The position numbers and the translations under genes were made by a program. Of a DNA stretch of 64,000 bases, positions 50,078 through 62,902 are shown piece by piece. Each line of letters starts with the position of its first letter. Within the stretch, counting starts at the first letter, position 1. The notes under the pieces were generated by a model. It did no database searches, had not been told where the DNA came from, and saw only the letters and a list, made by a program, of their open reading frames with translations. Origin of the DNA: Chlorobiales bacterium Clorobi_01 (lineage in GTDB: Bacteria; Bacteroidota; Chlorobiia; Chlorobiales; Chlorobiaceae); NCBI GenBank assembly GCA_001602925.1, contig LUZT01000013.1:18966-82965 (forward strand). The letters are read 5' to 3'.

Positions 50078-50671
50078 ATGATGAAAGAAATAGCGCCCTG
50101 GACGCTAAAGGGGGCCGTCATTGCCGGTGTGGTGTTGATCAGCGGATTAGACTGGTTTTCGGGCCATGACCTCAGTTTTTTTGCCTTCTATTTTATTCCA
50201 ATTGCTTTTGCCGCCTGGCATCTTGGCTTTCGGTTTGCCGTTATCACAGCTTTGCTGATCGGAATCGCATGGTTTTGTGAAGACTTGTTTGCCGGGCATC
50301 ACTATTTCACCAGTCTGTACGAAGTCTGGAACACTACGACTTATTCCGCCGCATATATCGTGTTCGGATGGGCCTTTTCGAAACAGCGCCAAATGCTTGA
50401 TCGCGAGCGCCAAGTTGCCGAAGAGTTGAGGAGGGCGCTTTCGGAAATAACGATTCTTGAGACTTTTCTGCCGATTTGCGCCGAATGCAAAAAGATTCAC
50501 GATAATGACGGCGAGTGGAAGGATCTGGAGGTGTACTTCAGTCAGCACTCGAACACCCAGTTTACGCATGGTTACTGCCCGGAGTGTGGAAAACTGGCAC
50601 TGGAAGAGGCCGACACGACGGCAATGCCCGGGGCGGAAGATGCCGGGGATGCCGTTTCCTTCTCCCGATGA
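50078..50671 (+). CDS. Membrane protein with C-terminal tetracysteine (LPICxxC) module
   Basis: 197-residue protein. Residues 10-100 form three or four hydrophobic segments (GAVIAGVVLISGLDW, LSFFAFYFIPIAFAAWHLGF, FAVITALLIGIAW). A helix (SKQRQMLDRERQVAEELRRALSEI) connects to LPICAECKKIHDNDGEW (131-147) and HGYCPECGKL (165-173), with cysteines 134, 137, 167 and 170 forming a likely metal or redox site. The LPICxxCKKIRDxxGxW module is common at the C-terminus of sensor and response-regulator proteins, so a signalling role is plausible. ATG 50078 has AAGGA upstream; ATG 50081 is an alternative. Stand-alone gene. Confidence 0.65.
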   Translation: MMKEIAPWTLKGAVIAGVVLISGLDWFSGHDLSFFAFYFIPIAFAAWHLGFRFAVITALLIGIAWFCEDLFAGHHYFTSLYEVWNTTTYSAAYIVFGWAFSKQRQMLDRERQVAEELRRALSEITILETFLPICAECKKIHDNDGEWKDLEVYFSQHSNTQFTHGYCPECGKLALEEADTTAMPGAEDAGDAVSFSR

Positions 50672-51064
50672 ATTCCTTTCAATTGCATTCTCTGCGGCTG
50701 TTCTCCTGTACGCACGTTCGTAAATGGAATAACAGCGCACTGTTGATTACCTTCTAAAATGTGACCGGTTCGACGCCCGGCCGCTGAACACACGGTATCA
50801 TGTCGGGAAGATCGTGCCTCTCTGGTCAGTGAGCCGTCCAGAGTCCCTTTCAATCCGGGCCGCTTTCAACGCCATAACGGCAGTAGCAGGGGGGTATGCG
50901 GAACTTGTATCACACTTCTCCATTTTCCGACTCTTTTTGTCCCAGAGCGGGTGTTTGCCGGTTTGCATCTCTGCGTCAAATGATAGTTCTTCTCCTTATC
51001 CCCCTCTTCTTTTACATCTTTTCCGGCAGCACAGAAAAGCACAGACAATAAGTCCATATCCGAA
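50672..51064. other. Non-coding spacer
   Basis: 393 bp between two plus-strand genes. No host-like reading frame, no tRNA fold and no strong hairpin with T-run. AT-rich patches at about 50930-51060 may carry the promoter of the Rieske/GltS gene; nothing more specific can be supported. Confidence 0.4.
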
Positions 51065-52699
51065 ATGAGTCACAGCGAATCACCGAAGAAGGTCAAGGTC
51101 GCGACCTGGAGCGAATTGCAGGAGAGAAAGCCGGGCTATGCGCTGGTCGGCGAGGTCGATCTGGTCATAATCCGGCACGACGACGAGGTCTCGGTGCTCT
51201 ACGGGCGCTGCCTGCATCGCGGTGGTCTCATGGCCGACGGTTTCGTGAAAGGCGATAACCTCATCTGCGGTCTGCACAACTGGGATTATCGACTCGATAC
51301 CGGCGTGAGCGAGTACAACAATGAGGAGGCGCTGCACCGGTTCCGGGCGTGGATCGACCGGGAGGCCGATGCGGTGCTGGTTGACGAAAACGAGGTGACG
51401 GAGTGGGCGTGTCGGCATCCCCAGCCCTATGATCGCGAAAAGTATCAGGGCCTCTACGCCGACCCCCACGGCGGGCCAGAGGAGCCTCACAACAGTCACA
51501 TTCATCAGCTTGCCGAAACCGATCCTGCCAGCTTTTCGCCGCAGGGCGCGGTTTCGGCGATGGGCGTGCCGGGCGACCAGCTGCCGAAATGGGATGACAT
51601 TCAGATACTCACCGCCCAGCTCGCCGTCCAGCCGCTCGATGACGATGCCCACGTGGGAACCGATGTCGTCATCGGGCCTTGCGCCAAAAGGCCGCTGCGT
51701 CTCGAAATTCCCCTGCTGATTACCGACATGAGCTACGGGGCGCTCAGCCGCGAGGTCAAGATCGCGCTGGCCAGAGGGGCTGAACTTGCCGGTACCGGCA
51801 TCTGCTCTGGCGAAGGCGGAATGCTTGAAGACGAACGGGCCGAGAACTCCCGCTATTTCTATGAGCTCGCTCCTGCGGAGTTCGGCTTCGAGATCGAACA
51901 GGTTGCCTGTTGCCAGGCGTTCCACTTCAAGGCCGGGCAGGCCGCCAAAACCGGCGTGGGCGGTTTGCTGCCCGCTGACAAAGTCACCGAGGAGATCGCC
52001 CGCGTTCGCGGTCTTGAGCCGCATCGCGATGCCCACGCTCCGGCGCACTTCCGCAACCTGCGCATGCCGGAAGAGTTCGCCGAACGGGCCGCGCGCGTCC
52101 GTGAAGCGACCGGTGGCATCCCAATCGGCTTCAAACTCTCGGCACAACATATCGAGGCCGACCTCGACTTCGCGATCGAAGCGGGCGCGGACTACGTCAT
52201 CCTCGACGGGCGCGGCGGGGGCACCGGGGCGTCGCCTAACCTGCTGAAAAACAACATCTCCGTTCCGACCATCCCGGCCCTTGCGCGGGCGCGGCGGCAC
52301 CTCGACCAAAGCGCCGCCACCCACATCAGCCTCCTTATCACCGGCGGCCTGCGCACCGAGTCCGACTTCATCAAGGCGCTCGCCCTCGGAGCCGACGCCG
52401 TTGCCCTCGGCAACGCGGCGATCCAGGCCGCCGGATGCCTCGGCATGAGAGCCTGCCACAACAACCACTGTCCCGTCGGCGTCGCGACGCAAGACCCCGA
52501 GTTGCGCCAGCGCCTCAAGATCGACCTGGCCGCGCAAAGGGTTTACCGCTTCCTGCGCAACTCGGTCGCCATGATGCAGGTCATGGCAAGAGCCTGCGGC
52601 CACAATCACCTCAATCGCTTCACCGTCTCCGATCTGGTAAGCTGGAAGCAGGAGATGACCACATTGGCAGGGATTCGCTATGGCGGAATTGGCGGGTGA
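51065..52699 (+). CDS. Rieske [2Fe-2S] domain fused to a glutamate synthase (FMN) domain
   Basis: 544-residue fusion. Residues about 10-115 form a Rieske domain with CLH (C49, H51) and CGLH (C68, H71). Residues about 165-540 form an FMN-binding glutamate synthase domain: LITDMSYGALSREV, ICSGEGGML, GFKLSAQHIEADLDFAI, YVILDGRGGGTGASP, and the 3Fe-4S cysteines C458, C464 and C469 in the C-x5-C-x4-C spacing of GltB. The glutaminase domain of classical GltB is absent. Likely an oxidoreductase in which the Rieske cluster passes electrons to FMN; the substrate is unknown. A secreted VWA gene follows 113 bp later. Confidence 0.85.
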   Translation: MSHSESPKKVKVATWSELQERKPGYALVGEVDLVIIRHDDEVSVLYGRCLHRGGLMADGFVKGDNLICGLHNWDYRLDTGVSEYNNEEALHRFRAWIDREADAVLVDENEVTEWACRHPQPYDREKYQGLYADPHGGPEEPHNSHIHQLAETDPASFSPQGAVSAMGVPGDQLPKWDDIQILTAQLAVQPLDDDAHVGTDVVIGPCAKRPLRLEIPLLITDMSYGALSREVKIALARGAELAGTGICSGEGGMLEDERAENSRYFYELAPAEFGFEIEQVACCQAFHFKAGQAAKTGVGGLLPADKVTEEIARVRGLEPHRDAHAPAHFRNLRMPEEFAERAARVREATGGIPIGFKLSAQHIEADLDFAIEAGADYVILDGRGGGTGASPNLLKNNISVPTIPALARARRHLDQSAATHISLLITGGLRTESDFIKALALGADAVALGNAAIQAAGCLGMRACHNNHCPVGVATQDPELRQRLKIDLAAQRVYRFLRNSVAMMQVMARACGHNHLNRFTVSDLVSWKQEMTTLAGIRYGGIGG

Positions 52700-52812
52700 T
52701 GATCACTTCGGGGCGTGGAAGTTCCTGTTTTTTTTGAGTGAGTGCACAAGAGGGTATCGTGAGCAGCGTCAAAGGTGAGTAGGCTTTTTCCAACCCATAC
52801 TCAAACACCACG

Positions 52813-54048
52813 ATGAAAAAACAACTGATCTCGCTGCTGCTGGCGACCACCGTTCTTCCCGGTAAAGCAATTCTCGAAGCAAAGCCTGCAAGCGATGCCG
52901 GATGTTCCGAAGCGCGGCAAATTCGCGATCAGTCTCTGAGAAAGGCATTCGCGAAGTATGCGCAGGAGTATGACAACCTGAGGCCAGTCAAAGGGCAGTG
53001 CCCCTCGGACTACAGGCTGGTGCAGCTCGCTCTGCTGCTCGATACCAGCAACAGCATGGATGGCCTGATCAGCCAGGCAAAGAGCCAGCTTTGGCGGATT
53101 GTCAACGAGGTGTCGAGAATGCGTAAAAGGGGCGAACCCATCCGCCTGCAGGTTGCTCTGTACGAGTATGGCAACAACGGGCTTTCTCCCAGATCCGGGT
53201 ACATCCGTCAGGTCGTCCCGTTCACCGAGGATCTCGATCTGCTCTCCGAAGCGCTCTTTTCGCTGAAAACCTATGGTGGTCTGGAGTATTGTGGCCACGT
53301 GATCGGCAGCAGCCTGAACCAGCTGAAATGGAACAGCTCCCGTGACGGGCTGAAACTGATCTACATCGCCGGCAATGAGCCTTTCGACCAGGGCGATGTC
53401 AGCTATGAGGCGGCATGCCGCTGGGCTGCCGAGCGTGATGTCGCGGTTAATACCATCTATTGCGGCGACTATTATGCCGGTGTTCAGGGGCTCTGGAAAA
53501 GAGGTGCCACAATCGGTGGCGGCAGTTATTTCTCCATCGACAGCGACGAGCGCACACCGGGCATTGTGACGCCTTATGATGATGACCTCATGATGCTCAA
53601 CAGGAAGATCAACGATACCTATGTGCCCTATGGCGAAAAGGGCAAAGAGCGACTGGCCCGGCAGGCACAGCAGGATGCGAACGCATCGGCAATGTCCGCC
53701 CCGGTTGCGGCTGAACGTGCTGCCACGAAAAGTTCGTCTCTGTACAAGGCTTCCGGCTGGGATCTTGTCGATGCCATCGACAACAAGAAAGTTACGGTCG
53801 AGGGACTCAAGAAGGAGAGTCTTCCCGATGAGCTGAAAGGCAAATCTGATAAAGAGATCGGCAGGTATGTGCAGCAGAAAAAAGGGGAGCGCGAAAACCT
53901 GAAAGCGCAGATCTCTGAACTCAGCAAAAAACGGGATGCCTATGTTCAGCAGAAAGAGCAGGAGAGCGCCGATTCAAAGAGCCTCGGCTCGGTGATTCTC
54001 GAAAACCTGCGCACGCAGGCTGCCAAGAAGAATTTCAGCTACAAATAA
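52813..54048 (+). CDS. Secreted von Willebrand factor A domain protein
   Basis: 411-residue protein with a probable signal peptide (KKQLISLLLATTVLPGKA). A VWA domain follows with MIDAS DTSNSMDG (D77, S79, S81), LQVALYEYGNNGLS, and GLKLIYIAGNEPFDQG. The last 120 residues are charged and helical with coiled-coil character (KKGERENLKAQISELSKKRDAYVQQKEQE). Likely a periplasmic protein-interaction or assembly factor, target unknown. GC-rich like its neighbours; it is the last core-like gene before the AT-rich island. Confidence 0.8.
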   Translation: MKKQLISLLLATTVLPGKAILEAKPASDAGCSEARQIRDQSLRKAFAKYAQEYDNLRPVKGQCPSDYRLVQLALLLDTSNSMDGLISQAKSQLWRIVNEVSRMRKRGEPIRLQVALYEYGNNGLSPRSGYIRQVVPFTEDLDLLSEALFSLKTYGGLEYCGHVIGSSLNQLKWNSSRDGLKLIYIAGNEPFDQGDVSYEAACRWAAERDVAVNTIYCGDYYAGVQGLWKRGATIGGGSYFSIDSDERTPGIVTPYDDDLMMLNRKINDTYVPYGEKGKERLARQAQQDANASAMSAPVAAERAATKSSSLYKASGWDLVDAIDNKKVTVEGLKKESLPDELKGKSDKEIGRYVQQKKGERENLKAQISELSKKRDAYVQQKEQESADSKSLGSVILENLRTQAAKKNFSYK

Positions 54049-54166
54049 CGTTTTTCGGCCACCGCTGCTCTGGCTTTTGAGAGGAGCTAAATGCCTTTCG
54101 TGCCAGGTAGCGGTGCCTCTTGTGACGCTCCTCAATTACTTCACAGTGCCATAGGGGTAACAAAAA

Positions 54167-54188
54167 GATTTTCAATTTCTTGAAAATC
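54167..54188. repeat. Palindrome near the left edge of the AT-rich island
   Basis: GATTTTCAA (54167-54175) and TTGAAAATC (54180-54188), perfect 9-bp arms around TTTC, following AAAAA. It lies in the 495-bp gap (54049-54543) between the VWA gene and the nitrilase gene where base composition turns AT-rich. It could end the VWA transcript, act as an operator for the island, or mark its edge; no attachment-site repeat was found at the right edge. Confidence 0.35.
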
Positions 54189-54352
54189 AGCTGTATGTTT
54201 CGTACATAAGAAATGTAAGCCATGCCGTCAGGCTTATTTTTTACCCCTTCCGAGACGGTTCCTGATATGCGATGATGTTCCGATAGTCATTATTGACTGC
54301 CGATGTGTTTCTTTTTGTTGATATAGATGCAGGCATTTATTTGAGGGACTGA

Positions 54353-54538
54353 TTGGAATTTAAGGTTGGGGGTACCAGATTTTGTTACCTCGTTTGCTCG
54401 TATGCCTCATATTCCCTCATATTTCCACTAATGAAATGTACAGAAATAAGTCTGCTGAATTTCATGATATGTTTGCTTATATACTTGATTTCCGTAATCT
54501 TTTTGGCAGGATTTAGCCTTTATCTCCAATCAAATTAA
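54353..54538 (+). CDS. Possible small membrane peptide upstream of the nitrilase gene
   Basis: Open frame of 61 residues from a TTG at 54353, or 35 residues from the ATG at 54431. The C-terminal part is one strongly hydrophobic segment (LLNFMICLLIYLISVIF), a single transmembrane helix. It ends 5 bp before the nitrilase start in the same orientation, which would fit cotranslation. There is no Shine-Dalgarno sequence and AT-rich DNA easily gives hydrophobic frames by chance, so this is weak. Confidence 0.3.
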   Translation: MEFKVGGTRFCYLVCSYASYSLIFPLMKCTEISLLNFMICLLIYLISVIFLAGFSLYLQSN

Positions 54539-54543
54539 TTGGT

Positions 54544-56031
54544 ATGGAATATAATAAAAAAGAAATATGGTTTAATGGCGAGATGTTTTCTGGCGATGGC
54601 GTTACAGTTGCGTTGGTTCAGTTAACCTCACCATTTAATGATGAGATTACACCTATCAGAGGTCATGATTATCCTGTTTTTGGATGGACGAAAAATGCAT
54701 ATGAGAAAAAGCTTGTAAAAATAAGGCGTATACTGGATAGATATTTACGATCGGAAAGGCATATTGATATATTGGTTTTTCCGGAATATGCATTACACCC
54801 GGATATGGTGCCGTTATTTAAAGAATTTTCTGAAAATAATAATACGATATGTATTGTTAATTATTATATGGATGATGAGCGTGCTAATATTAGTAAAATT
54901 ATATTTCCATCAAAAGCAATTAATGGTATTCGGGAATATAATCAATATAAGATTTCGCCATCTGAAGAGGACGCTGATTATTTATTGGATTTAAGAGGCG
55001 TAAAAGGTGATGATGAACGATTAGTTTATTATAGGTTTAATTGGTTTTTGGAAGTAGATGGTAAAGAAAATAGGCATTATTTTCAGGTTTTTAATTGCAT
55101 TGATTACATTAGTAGCGCTGTGGATAATATTGAATATGATTTCCCTGGGTTAATTTTTGTTTCTGCGTGTTCGAGTAATATAAATCAGTTTTACCAGACT
55201 GGTGAGATAATATTAAGAAGGTCAATAGGTGGTTTGCAGAAAAAATCCATCGTAACATGTTTTTGTAATAATTCGCATAAATATGGGTCAGAAGATTCTG
55301 CATATGGTGGTACTGCTATGATAGCATCTCAGGGGCATCATTTAAGTGAATATCTTGGGCATGATGTTGAGGGAGTCGTTGTAGCGGATATTAATTGTTC
55401 TGCATATAAAATAAAGCCTACGCCAACAAAAGGAGAGAATTCTGCTATAAGATCTGCTGTCTTGCATGAAATGGCAGATGATGGTGCTGATTTTGTGGTT
55501 AAACGAGATATAAGTAGAAATCCGGTTATTAATCCTGTTTTTTTAGCAAAGCTGGGGCTGTCATGTTATTATTTTTTATACCGAACAAAAAATTATGTTC
55601 GTCTAAAAAAAGCAATTAATAATATGAATGTCGGTTGTGCTGCTATTTTTGGGTATCATGATATTTTGGTTAAGTCATATGATGAAGACTCAAAATATAT
55701 AGAAGCGCGGATTTCAAAATTTATGAATAGCGAAAATTTGGGATACAGTGCGATTAATCATGATATCATAAAGGTTAACAAGCATTTAAAGTTTCGGGGC
55801 GAAGAGATGGATAGATTAGAATTAGATAGTTCTGTGACTCCGAATTATATAAAGAAAGAATTAGCGCATATTCGTGCTATTTTATCTGGTTGTGCAATTG
55901 ATTTAAAAAAATATGATGAGTATTGCAAGTATAAGATATTTTTGCCTGAGGTCTCTCATAGTGACTTACTTGTTACAGACAGGGAGAGTAAAAAAAGTGA
56001 GTACCATATATATTATGCTCGATACGAATAG
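54544..56031 (+). CDS. Divergent nitrilase-fold (carbon-nitrogen hydrolase) protein with C-terminal extension
   Basis: 495-residue protein. The first 290 residues have the nitrilase pattern: VTVALVQLTSP, ILVFPEYALHPD with the catalytic Glu (E81), a candidate Lys at 136, FNCIDYIS with the Cys nucleophile (C185, D187), LIFVSACSSN and AYGGTAMIASQGHH. Residues from about 300 on are unassigned; GYHDILV (370-376) resembles the beta start of Lrp-type ligand domains. The gene is AT-rich (14 G+C of 60 at 54841-54900) against 40 of 60 at 57421-57480 in engB. The next gene overlaps by 35 bp. Substrate is unknown; nitrilase domains also occur fused to some anti-phage reverse transcriptases (DRT type 1). 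Confidence 0.7.
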   Translation: MEYNKKEIWFNGEMFSGDGVTVALVQLTSPFNDEITPIRGHDYPVFGWTKNAYEKKLVKIRRILDRYLRSERHIDILVFPEYALHPDMVPLFKEFSENNNTICIVNYYMDDERANISKIIFPSKAINGIREYNQYKISPSEEDADYLLDLRGVKGDDERLVYYRFNWFLEVDGKENRHYFQVFNCIDYISSAVDNIEYDFPGLIFVSACSSNINQFYQTGEIILRRSIGGLQKKSIVTCFCNNSHKYGSEDSAYGGTAMIASQGHHLSEYLGHDVEGVVVADINCSAYKIKPTPTKGENSAIRSAVLHEMADDGADFVVKRDISRNPVINPVFLAKLGLSCYYFLYRTKNYVRLKKAINNMNVGCAAIFGYHDILVKSYDEDSKYIEARISKFMNSENLGYSAINHDIIKVNKHLKFRGEEMDRLELDSSVTPNYIKKELAHIRAILSGCAIDLKKYDEYCKYKIFLPEVSHSDLLVTDRESKKSEYHIYYARYE

Positions 56032-57100
56032 ATATGAGGCTGCTCATACAGAGCGAAAGGTATTTGAGGATAGGGTTATAAAAGAATTTTATAAAAATAC
56101 GTTTGTTAGAACAATTGATGTGATAGGGAAAGAAGAAGGTGATACTCAGAGTTCATTTGCTGATGCTAAGTATATAATGCACGTTGTTGGTCATTTGATG
56201 GATGTTACGGGTATCGTGGTACGTATTGCAAAGATATATGAAGAGTTGGATGATTATAATTGTATGACACGCGTTGTCCCTATTGCGGAAAAAATTACGA
56301 ATGATGATTTTAATTCTTTATTTGAGACGGTTGGTATGAACGCTGATGTTGCTCGAATTATTTTAGATATAATTAGAAAAAATAAGAATAGAAAAGATCC
56401 GTTTGTAATTAAAAGATTGAATAGTACATATATGAATGAGGTCGCTGAATTATATTATTCTTGTTCGGGATGGGATGCTATTATTAATCAGCGCTTGAAT
56501 GGTGTATATGTAGAGCAGTGGATGCCCTCTTTTTATGAGTTTGTCTATGGTGTGTCGTTATTTGTGGATGAGAAATATTTTTCTGTAGGAGGTGTGCAAA
56601 AAATTGAAAATAATGAAATAGAAGAATTGTATGTGCGTTGCAATTCATTGATAAGAGGAACTGCGTTATGGGCAGAACGTTGTCTAAAAAGTTTTTTGGC
56701 TGAAAAAGCAGCGAAATATGGCTCTCGAAAAGAATTTGAGGGTCACATAGAGAATTTAAATAATAATAGTAAAAAAAAGATGAAGCTAGGGAGTGTTGAT
56801 TTAAACGACAGTTCGTTGGGGTCATTAATTGATTTGATTATATGCTATAATAATAATTCGGAAGATAAAATAGTTGGAGCCGGTTTTGGAAAGGAAATTA
56901 ATACGATTAGGGATATTTCTTACTATAGGAATTGCTTCTCGCATGCTGCAAATATGGAGTATAGTGATGAGGTGTCAAATATAGGGAAGATACTCGACTG
57001 CATAAAAGATCGTAACACTGTATTGGAAATTATGAGGGCGATAAATAAGACGGTTAATATTTTGATAAAAAATGTTGACGGTGGACTGAATGATATTTGA
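55997..57100 (+). CDS. Uncharacterised protein with HEPN-like C-terminal motif
   Basis: 367 residues from the GTG at 55997 (GGGAG 10 bp upstream); an ATG at 56015 is also possible. It overlaps the nitrilase gene by 35 bp. The N-terminal half is mixed helical (FADAKYIMHVVGHLMDVTGIVVRIAKIYEEL) and unrecognised. The C-terminal half is helical and ends SYYRNCFSHAANMEY, where R311, N312 and H316 give the R-x4-H signature of HEPN ribonucleases, at the position expected before the final helix. If correct, it could be an RNase effector regulated by the nitrilase partner. AT-rich codon use like the upstream gene, so both arrived together. Confidence 0.55.
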   Translation: MSTIYIMLDTNRYEAAHTERKVFEDRVIKEFYKNTFVRTIDVIGKEEGDTQSSFADAKYIMHVVGHLMDVTGIVVRIAKIYEELDDYNCMTRVVPIAEKITNDDFNSLFETVGMNADVARIILDIIRKNKNRKDPFVIKRLNSTYMNEVAELYYSCSGWDAIINQRLNGVYVEQWMPSFYEFVYGVSLFVDEKYFSVGGVQKIENNEIEELYVRCNSLIRGTALWAERCLKSFLAEKAAKYGSRKEFEGHIENLNNNSKKKMKLGSVDLNDSSLGSLIDLIICYNNNSEDKIVGAGFGKEINTIRDISYYRNCFSHAANMEYSDEVSNIGKILDCIKDRNTVLEIMRAINKTVNILIKNVDGGLNDI

Positions 57101-57386
57101 TAGTAGGTAAAGAAAGCCGTTTTATCATGAAAAATGAAACTCATTAGGGGAATCTTTAGGGCGTTGATCCGTATGTGAAAATACTCTGAGATTCAATCGT
57201 TTGACTCTTTTCAGTGAGAGTAAAAATGAGGATGTGAGTGCGTTCTAATGGGGTGATTGTCCTCTCTCCCATCCCTTTGGGATTTCCCCCCGCTATTGTT
57301 TAGTTTCACACCTTTGGCAACCAGCACGAGACTCCGGGCATCACACCTTGGAATAGTCCGTATCTCCGTACCCATCATCCGCGTCC
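57101..57386. other. Right flank of the AT-rich island
   Basis: 286 bp from the end of the HEPN-like gene to engB. Composition shifts back from AT-rich to GC-rich. A short hairpin ATCCC/GGGAT at about 57270 is visible. No integrase, transposase, tRNA or clear flanking repeat was seen, so the way the island arrived is unknown. Confidence 0.4.
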
Positions 57387-59284
<1,898 letters not shown>

Positions 59285-59290
59285 GAGATT

Positions 59291-59523
59291 GGGCTGAAGC
59301 CAAGATTTTTTTTTGCTCCGTAACCCCGGCTTGAAAGCCGGGGCAACATGAATGTAAGAGGGGATGAATGTCCGTCGGGCTGAACCCCTCCTGAGTATAA
59401 GAACGCCGGGGCAATTGAACGGCATGTATGGGTATATGTCCGTCTTGTCAGGACTCTCAAAAGTTGCTCCGGACTTTAGTCCGGGGTTTATGAATAACGC
59501 AAAATAGACAAGGGCTTTGGCCC
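59291..59523. repeat. Cluster of short palindromes (REP-like)
   Basis: In the 260-bp purA-thiamine-binding gene spacer are several GC-rich palindromes: GGGCTGAAGCC (59291-59301), CCCCGGCTTGAAAGCCGGGG (59324-59343), CCGGACTTTAGTCCGG (59469-59484) and GGGCTTTGGCCC (59512-59523, partly in a start-proximal region). All share a short C/G-rich arm with a 2-4 base loop. They resemble dispersed repetitive extragenic palindromes; their spread elsewhere cannot be judged from this window. Transcriptional termination after purA is another possibility. Confidence 0.45.
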
Positions 59524-59543
59524 AATTTTATTTCGGTAGCGGC

Positions 59544-59858
59544 ATGGCTCTTCTCGAAATCACGGTAATTTCGCTCGGTACGGCGGGCAGCGGTTTGAGT
59601 GCCTGGATTGCAGGACTCGAGTCGCTGCTCGAAGAGAGTTGTCTGCCCTTCCGGCTGAACGACATGGGCACTATCGTTGAAGGTTCGGCGGACGAGTTGT
59701 TCGCCATTGCCCGAAAGCTTCACGAATACTGCTTCGTCGAGGGTGTGGCGAGGGTCTACACCGTGATGAAGATCGACGATCGTCGCGACAAATCGGTAGC
59801 CATCGGTGACAAGGTTGCGTCGGTCGAGGCCCGGAAAGCGGTTAAGCCGGATAAATGA
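59544..59858 (+). CDS. MTH1187-family thiamine-binding protein
   Basis: 104-residue protein of the MTH1187/YkoF (DUF77) family: ALLEITVISLGTAGSG, FRLNDMGTIVEGSADELFAIARKLHE and VARVYTVMKIDDRRDK. Such proteins have a ferredoxin-like fold and bind thiamine or related pyrimidines; the cellular role is not settled. ATG 59544 is chosen; an ATG at 59517 is in frame but outside the family match. It precedes bchN by about 90 bp. Confidence 0.85.
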   Translation: MALLEITVISLGTAGSGLSAWIAGLESLLEESCLPFRLNDMGTIVEGSADELFAIARKLHEYCFVEGVARVYTVMKIDDRRDKSVAIGDKVASVEARKAVKPDK

Positions 59859-59951
59859 AAAATATTTTTATCTTCGAGTTCTCAATTTCCAGGGTTGAGC
59901 GCCCGGAGCCATTTCGGAGCAGCCAGCACCATCCTATAAAGTCATACTGCC

Positions 59952-62856
<2,905 letters not shown>

Positions 62857-62902
62857 CAGGAAAATCTGAAAAATCGATAAACCAATTGACCTCTATCATA
62901 CC

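Noticed and set aside
50755..50800. Possible tRNA-like GGTTCGA string in the 50672-51064 spacer
   Set aside because: No cloverleaf can be formed around it; treated as chance.
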